Origin: Bacteroidaceae bacterium | Lineage (GTDB): Bacteria > Bacteroidota > Bacteroidia > Bacteroidales > Muribaculaceae | Direction: 5' to 3' | NCBI GenBank assembly: GCA_021768245.1 | Contig: JAETNO010000023.1 | Location: forward strand, 1 to 54,406 | Length of the DNA stretch: 54,406 bases | In this document: positions 50,809-54,406 of the stretch, one piece after another | Numbering within the stretch: position 1 is the stretch's first letter | How the letters are laid out: every line of letters starts with the position of its first letter | Program-made: the position numbers and the translations under genes | Notes under the pieces: model-generated | What the model saw: the letters and a program-made list of their open reading frames with translations, nothing else | What the model was told of the DNA's origin: nothing | The model's database searches: none

Positions 50809-52161
50809 TTATTTCAACCATACAGGACTGGCATTTCCCGACAGAATCTTCCTTAGCTGTACAGTAAATACTATTGCATATATCGCATTTATAATGCACA
50901 TCGAGGAAACTACGCCGAGTGCGCCAAGTCCTATATACCTACCTAAGAATATAGAGAGTGGGATATGGAAGATGAGCCCGATAAGAGTGACATAGGTCTG
51001 CAATGTCACGGCACCAATTCCATTTATCAGATAGACATGCAGCCCGCTCCACATGCTGATGGCCACATAGAGGCAGACAGAGCATGTCATTGCAATGGGA
51101 ATCGCGGCCCTGTCGCCAATCCATAGCTTATAGACAATAGGGGAAAGCACGCCCATGAGAACTATTGCGACGAACAAAAGGGAATAGAGTTTCTTCATCC
51201 GTCGGTAGACCTGCTTCATCCACGGGAAATCGCGCTTCGCGTAGGCGTCGGTAAATGCAGGCCAGAGAGGATTGAGAATCAGAGTAAAGAGCATAGACGC
51301 AACCCCTATGTAGCGGTAGGCAATATTGTAGGACGTCACGTCTAATGGGGAGGACAGGTTTGATATAAGGATGTTGGTGGACTGGTAGAGCACCACAATC
51401 TGAATCTGGATTATGAAGAATTTCACCCCGAGCTGGAAAAGGTCTTTTACATAAGAGAAGTCAATGGACCTCAACGATGGCGACACTTTCTTCAATACGC
51501 CGTTGAAAAGTATCACCGAGCAGACGAGATAGACAGCCACAGGGAGATAGGATATGGAGATTGCCAATGCGGGCAGCGACGGAGGTACAGTGTATTTGAG
51601 GATGAAGATGACAATCAGTGACAAAATATTGCCCAGGACAGGAAACACGGAGGAGAAGGCGACTTTCTGAAAGGCTGCAAGGATGGCGCTGACAGCGTTG
51701 AAAATCATCTGCAAGCAGAAACTTATAAGAAGAATCCGCATGACCTCCACAAGCTGGAGGTTATATTCGCTGCTTACGTTCAGGAATCCGCTCCAGTCAA
51801 TATGAGGTATGACCAGTTCGCCGATAAGCCCCACTGGGACGAAAATCAGGATGAGCATTATATAGGTAGTGGAAACCAATGATTTCCCCCGCCGATAGTC
51901 TCCGACGGCGATGGCCTCGGCGAGCCGGTTTTTCAACCCGAGCGTGAATCCCACATCGAAAAAGTTGAGCCACAGCATGATTGACGATACTGTCAGCCAA
52001 ATTCCGTATAAGTCCGCAGATAGATATCCCAGCGTAAGAGGCACGAGCATCAACTGTACAAGTATGCTGATGCATTTTATGGCCATAGAGCCTATGATGT
52101 TTTTCTTCACGCTCAATGACCTGGAATTCCCTTTAGAGAAGAACTGTCGTATAGTCGCCAT
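50809..52161 (-). CDS. Polysaccharide flippase (Wzx, MATE/RfbX-like)
   Basis: Moves lipid-linked repeat units across the inner membrane. The protein of about 450 residues has roughly 12-14 hydrophobic segments, starting after VKKNIIGSMAIKCISILVQL. The ATG at 52161 (MATIRQFFSKG) is chosen. It has an AGGA about 10 bases upstream and begins 4 bases after the end of the old PIN-like frame, while longer starts would overlap that gene. First clear assembly gene of the operon. Confidence 0.9.
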   Translation of the reverse strand: MATIRQFFSKGNSRSLSVKKNIIGSMAIKCISILVQLMLVPLTLGYLSADLYGIWLTVSSIMLWLNFFDVGFTLGLKNRLAEAIAVGDYRRGKSLVSTTYIMLILIFVPVGLIGELVIPHIDWSGFLNVSSEYNLQLVEVMRILLISFCLQMIFNAVSAILAAFQKVAFSSVFPVLGNILSLIVIFILKYTVPPSLPALAISISYLPVAVYLVCSVILFNGVLKKVSPSLRSIDFSYVKDLFQLGVKFFIIQIQIVVLYQSTNILISNLSSPLDVTSYNIAYRYIGVASMLFTLILNPLWPAFTDAYAKRDFPWMKQVYRRMKKLYSLLFVAIVLMGVLSPIVYKLWIGDRAAIPIAMTCSVCLYVAISMWSGLHVYLINGIGAVTLQTYVTLIGLIFHIPLSIFLGRYIGLGALGVVSSMCIINAIYAIVFTVQLRKILSGNASPVWLK

Positions 52162-52165
52162 TTGA

Positions 52166-53212
52166 TTAATTATCCTGGGCATTATCTTCCGCATAGGACT
52201 TGGAGTTGCCCTCGTCGCCATCGGAATCGGACTGAATTGTGTTTTTTAATCGGTACCCCTTTCTGATTCCCGGCATAAAATACCGACTAGTTGCTGATTT
52301 GGGGGCGCTAAGAGAGTTGGCGGTGACTCTTATCCGTCTGATTCTTGGGAAACTGGCGAGTTCCGTCGTGCTGAAGTTCTCACCGAAATGCTTGAGAAAC
52401 TGTGTCAGTGTATAGATGTGGAATATGCAGCCGGGAGCTTTCTCCTTGAACTCGACGATGAGTTCGATGCGCGGACCGAGGGTCTTGCCTGCTATCTTGG
52501 CAATCCAGTCCTCCTTTACATCACGGCAGATAAAGAATATATGTTTTTTCTCCGCTTCGGCAAGCCTCAGGATTTCTTTCCATACTATAAGGTCGCCATA
52601 CTAGTTGTTGTCGTCAGTTTCCGTGGCCTTGGGGGAATCCATGTAACCTGGTGGAATCTTCCGTTCATAACGGTCTTTCCCTTCTTCCTTTATCTTGGCA
52701 ACCTCTTCCGGAGTGAAATCCGGCAGTATCAGGTCTTTGAGCAGGTCGCTTATGCGTGTCTGCATAGCGTGGCTCTCAAAGTTGTTCCTATAATACCCGA
52801 CGAGCTTATCCATTTCCGTGAGAGTTCTGTCAAAGATTTCCCGGAAAACTGAAAGATACTTTTCAAGCCGGTCGGAAGGGAACTGGCATCCGGCGCCACT
52901 TTTTTCAAAGTGTTCCCGGATGGGTTTCTCTATCAGGGAGAATGAGAATGTTTCTTTCTTGTTTTCAGCTATCGCGAGCACCTGAGCCGGGATTTCGAAC
53001 AGATGTTTATGGTATTCCCTGTCGACATGGGCCGGTATGCGTATCCTTTCCTTATATTTCTCGATACAGCCTAAAGTCTTTTTTGCAAGCTCCGGACTTA
53101 TGCGGAGGATGTCGAGCAGGCAATTTGTGTCAAAGACAAAAAGCGCGGTATCCGAAGCTTCCTTTAATTCTTCCTGTCTGGGACGGTAATATGCGGAATA
53201 TTTAGTTCTCAT
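52166..53212 (-). pseudogene. PIN-like (DUF4935/PIN_8-type) nuclease gene interrupted by an amber codon
   Basis: The frame gives 203 residues from 53212, with the PIN start FVFDTNCLLDILRIS (Asp28) and AHVDREYHKHL (Glu66), then reaches TAG at 52601-52603. In the same frame it continues for 144 more codons to TAA at 52166-52168. That part is clearly the rest of the domain: YGDLIVWKEILRLAEAEKKH, FFICRDVKEDW with the remaining acidic residues, and TLGPRIELIVEF. A single change (AAG to TAG would restore the family's KYGDL) explains the break. Without the tail the product should lack part of the active site. It follows the 117-residue gene by one base. Confidence 0.85.
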
Positions 53213-53213
53213 C

Positions 53214-53567
53214 TTATTCCTCTTCGGATATTATGCAGTCGTGTTTGGTCGCAAGAGCGGATATTTCAATCCTGACAAAGTAACTGTCGAAATGAGCGAG
53301 GAGCATTTCTGCAAAGCGACCGTGGTAGAGTGCATATTCCTCGCTGGTTACATCACATCCCTTGCGCCCGATGATTCCGAACGAGATACTCTCCTTTGGT
53401 TCAATTTCTGCCACATGCATCCAGGCGCGGTCACGCCACTGGTCAGGGGAGTGGGTGAAATCACCATCGGCATCCATCTGCCATGTGGTTATTGAACCGT
53501 CTTCGATAGACTCGCGGATTGCTGTCCGTAACCGACGTGGAGTGGACGTGTAAACTTTTAGGGACAT
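53214..53567 (-). CDS. Conserved protein of unknown function, partner of the PIN-like gene
   Basis: A 117-residue soluble, acidic protein starting at 53567 (MSLKVYTSTPRRLRTAIRES). The frame is open further upstream but that part is a shadow of upxY. Notable stretches are TWQMDADGDFTHSPDQWRDR, SISFGIIGRKGCDVTSEEYA and YHGRFAEMLLAHFDSYF. I recall similar small proteins in other Bacteroidales but know no function. The next gene starts one base after its stop, so the two products are made together, as in toxin-antitoxin or small effector modules. It occupies the place where upxZ usually follows upxY, but does not look like UpxZ. Confidence 0.75.
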   Translation of the reverse strand: MSLKVYTSTPRRLRTAIRESIEDGSITTWQMDADGDFTHSPDQWRDRAWMHVAEIEPKESISFGIIGRKGCDVTSEEYALYHGRFAEMLLAHFDSYFVRIEISALATKHDCIISEEE

Positions 53568-53596
53568 ATTATTGAGATTATGGAAACTCAGAATTT

Positions 53597-54199
53597 TCAC
53601 TCCCTTATCAGGGTGATGAATTCGGGGGAGACTTCGACGGAGAGGGTAAGGAGCCCGTCGAGCTCCACGAGCAAGCGGCGCTTGCGGCTGCCACGGGCCT
53701 TCAGCAGGCAACCCTCGTAGCCGTCCATCGGACCGCCGACTATCCGTACGCGGTGACCGTACATCGACGGGGTGATTTCCTCGGGGGTATAGTAGCGGAT
53801 ATCGCCGTCCTGACGGGTGGCGTGGATGAAGCGCGACATCTCGGTGGGGCGCACGGTGAGGGGGACACGGTAGCCGAGGCCACGGGCGTAGCGGTACTGC
53901 AAGGTGGGGGTGCGCTCGACGGTAGGAGTCAGCAGCGATTGCGATGAGTGGACGAAGAGGAGGTCGTGGATGGCGGGGACGGTCTCCCGTATACGCCTTC
54001 CCGAGCGGACGGCAATGCGCGTGACCATCGGGGTGAAGACCTCGAAGCCTTTCTCCTCGAGCAGCCGCCATGCCGGCACGCGGGCGTTGGCACGAGTGAG
54101 GTCGCGCATCACGAACCACTCGACAGATTCGTCCATATTGTTTCCGAAATTTTCTGGGACAGACAATGATGAATGATTAGGGGAAACGTCAGCCGACAT
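53597..54199 (-). CDS. UpxY-family transcription antiterminator (NusG-like)
   Basis: A NusG paralogue that lets RNA polymerase read through the long polysaccharide operon it heads. The 200-residue protein has an N-terminal NGN domain (about 25-130: EWFVMRDLTRANARVPAWRL, VPAIHDLLFVHSS) and a C-terminal KOW domain (about 145-200: GHRVRIVGGPMDGYEGCLLK). The start is uncertain between 54199 and Met22 at 54136. It is the first gene of the capsule operon; the leader continues to the window edge. Confidence 0.92.
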   Translation of the reverse strand: MSADVSPNHSSLSVPENFGNNMDESVEWFVMRDLTRANARVPAWRLLEEKGFEVFTPMVTRIAVRSGRRIRETVPAIHDLLFVHSSQSLLTPTVERTPTLQYRYARGLGYRVPLTVRPTEMSRFIHATRQDGDIRYYTPEEITPSMYGHRVRIVGGPMDGYEGCLLKARGSRKRRLLVELDGLLTLSVEVSPEFITLIRE

Positions 54200-54406
54200 G
54201 CAAATCTTCTATTCCTGCTCGCATAGGCATCATGTTGGTAAGCAAGCAGTTGAATGAGTCTGACTAAAAAGTTGGGCATAAATGCCGTCTATAATCGCAC
54301 TGCCAAATGAGAGTATTTTCATAAGATTCGGCCTCACGATTCATAGGCTGAATCAGACATTCATATCATCTGAAAAAATAATACTCTCTTGGTAGGAGAT
54401 ACTTAA
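54200..54406 (-). promoter_or_regulatory. Capsule operon leader and possible promoter region (incomplete)
   Basis: No gene is seen in these 207 bases. They contain 9-base inverted repeats GAGAGTATT (54309-54317) and AATACTCTC (54380-54388) around a 62-base segment, and a small hairpin GATTCA/TGAATC (54338-54354). No convincing TTTG/TAnnTTTG pair is seen. In Bacteroidales such leaders carry the UpxY target and often an invertible promoter, but the region is cut by the window end. Confidence 0.4.

Noticed and set aside
52601..52603. TAG reassigned to an amino acid in this genome
   Set aside because: The GT8 gene ends naturally at TAG right before its neighbour, so TAG acts as a normal stop; a point mutation is simpler.
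52388..52852. A 154-codon plus-strand frame next to wzx
   Set aside because: It is antisense to the downstream part of the PIN-like gene, which explains the region better.
53568..54119. A long open frame extending the 117-residue gene upstream by 184 codons
   Set aside because: It runs entirely opposite in frame to upxY on the same strand and gives an Arg/Pro/His-rich sequence typical of a frame shadow. The real protein starts MSLKVYTS at 53567.

Overview
The window looks like chromosome of a gut Bacteroidales member (phylum Bacteroidota), with roughly balanced GC. The grounds are two SusC/SusD pairs, an UpxY-type antiterminator leading a polysaccharide operon, a bifunctional Fkp beside a fucose permease, Bacteroidota-type promoters (TTTG, about 20 bases, TAnnTTTG) and general lack of strong Shine-Dalgarno sites. 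A Muribaculaceae-like lineage would fit, but that is inference.

Layout. 1-4012: the end of a SusC/SusD operon with a terminator. 4083-5442: a tyrosine recombinase with a short inverted repeat around its promoter. 5460-8559 (minus): fabD, a DUF2156 acyltransferase-like gene and metX, separated by two long intergenic palindromes. 8785-11675 (plus): tatA, tatC, mtnN, luxS and an AlbA_2 protein, ending at a bidirectional terminator. 11795-16675 (minus): a complete SusC/SusD pair. 16814-20980 (minus): lysS-gpsA-pgi with a terminator. 21160-25251 (minus): fucP-fkp (fucose uptake and conversion to GDP-fucose), divergent from rnz. 26300-29086 (minus): a DUF1846 gene and a CNNM/CBS transporter. 29447-30382 (plus): an ORF6N/PLD-like protein. 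30438-32085 (minus): an aldo/keto reductase, tRNA-Ser(CGA) and a small membrane protein. 32179-38462 (minus): a thiamine operon under a TPP riboswitch (thiD, thiS, tenI/thiE-like, thiE, thiG, thiC, thiH; no thiF here). 38659-41146 (minus): fcl and gmd, separated by a four-helix-bundle gene cassette. 41331-54199 (minus): a capsule/exopolysaccharide operon. In transcription order it holds upxY, a 117-residue unknown, a PIN-like gene broken by an amber codon, wzx flippase, acetyltransferase, GT2, EpsG-type polymerase, GT2, GT8, TupA-like ATP-grasp, GT4, acyltransferase, a galacturonokinase-like GHMP kinase and a sugar-1-phosphate nucleotidyltransferase, then a terminator. Its middle (about 43.4-49.8 kb) is clearly AT-richer than the flanks, as expected of exchanged capsule DNA.

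How the genes fit together. GDP-L-fucose can be made by salvage (FucP, Fkp) and de novo (Gmd, Fcl). The kinase/nucleotidyltransferase pair at the end of the capsule operon looks like a second, split sugar-activation route. No initiating phosphoglycosyl transferase, Wza or Wzc is seen, so those functions must lie elsewhere. The most unusual items are: a family of about 80-90 bp palindromic intergenic elements (three related copies); a separate 28-bp perfect inverted repeat between a DUF2156 gene and metX; a hairpin that buries a start codon; the amber-interrupted PIN-like nuclease with its small partner; and the four-helix-bundle cassette between gmd and fcl.
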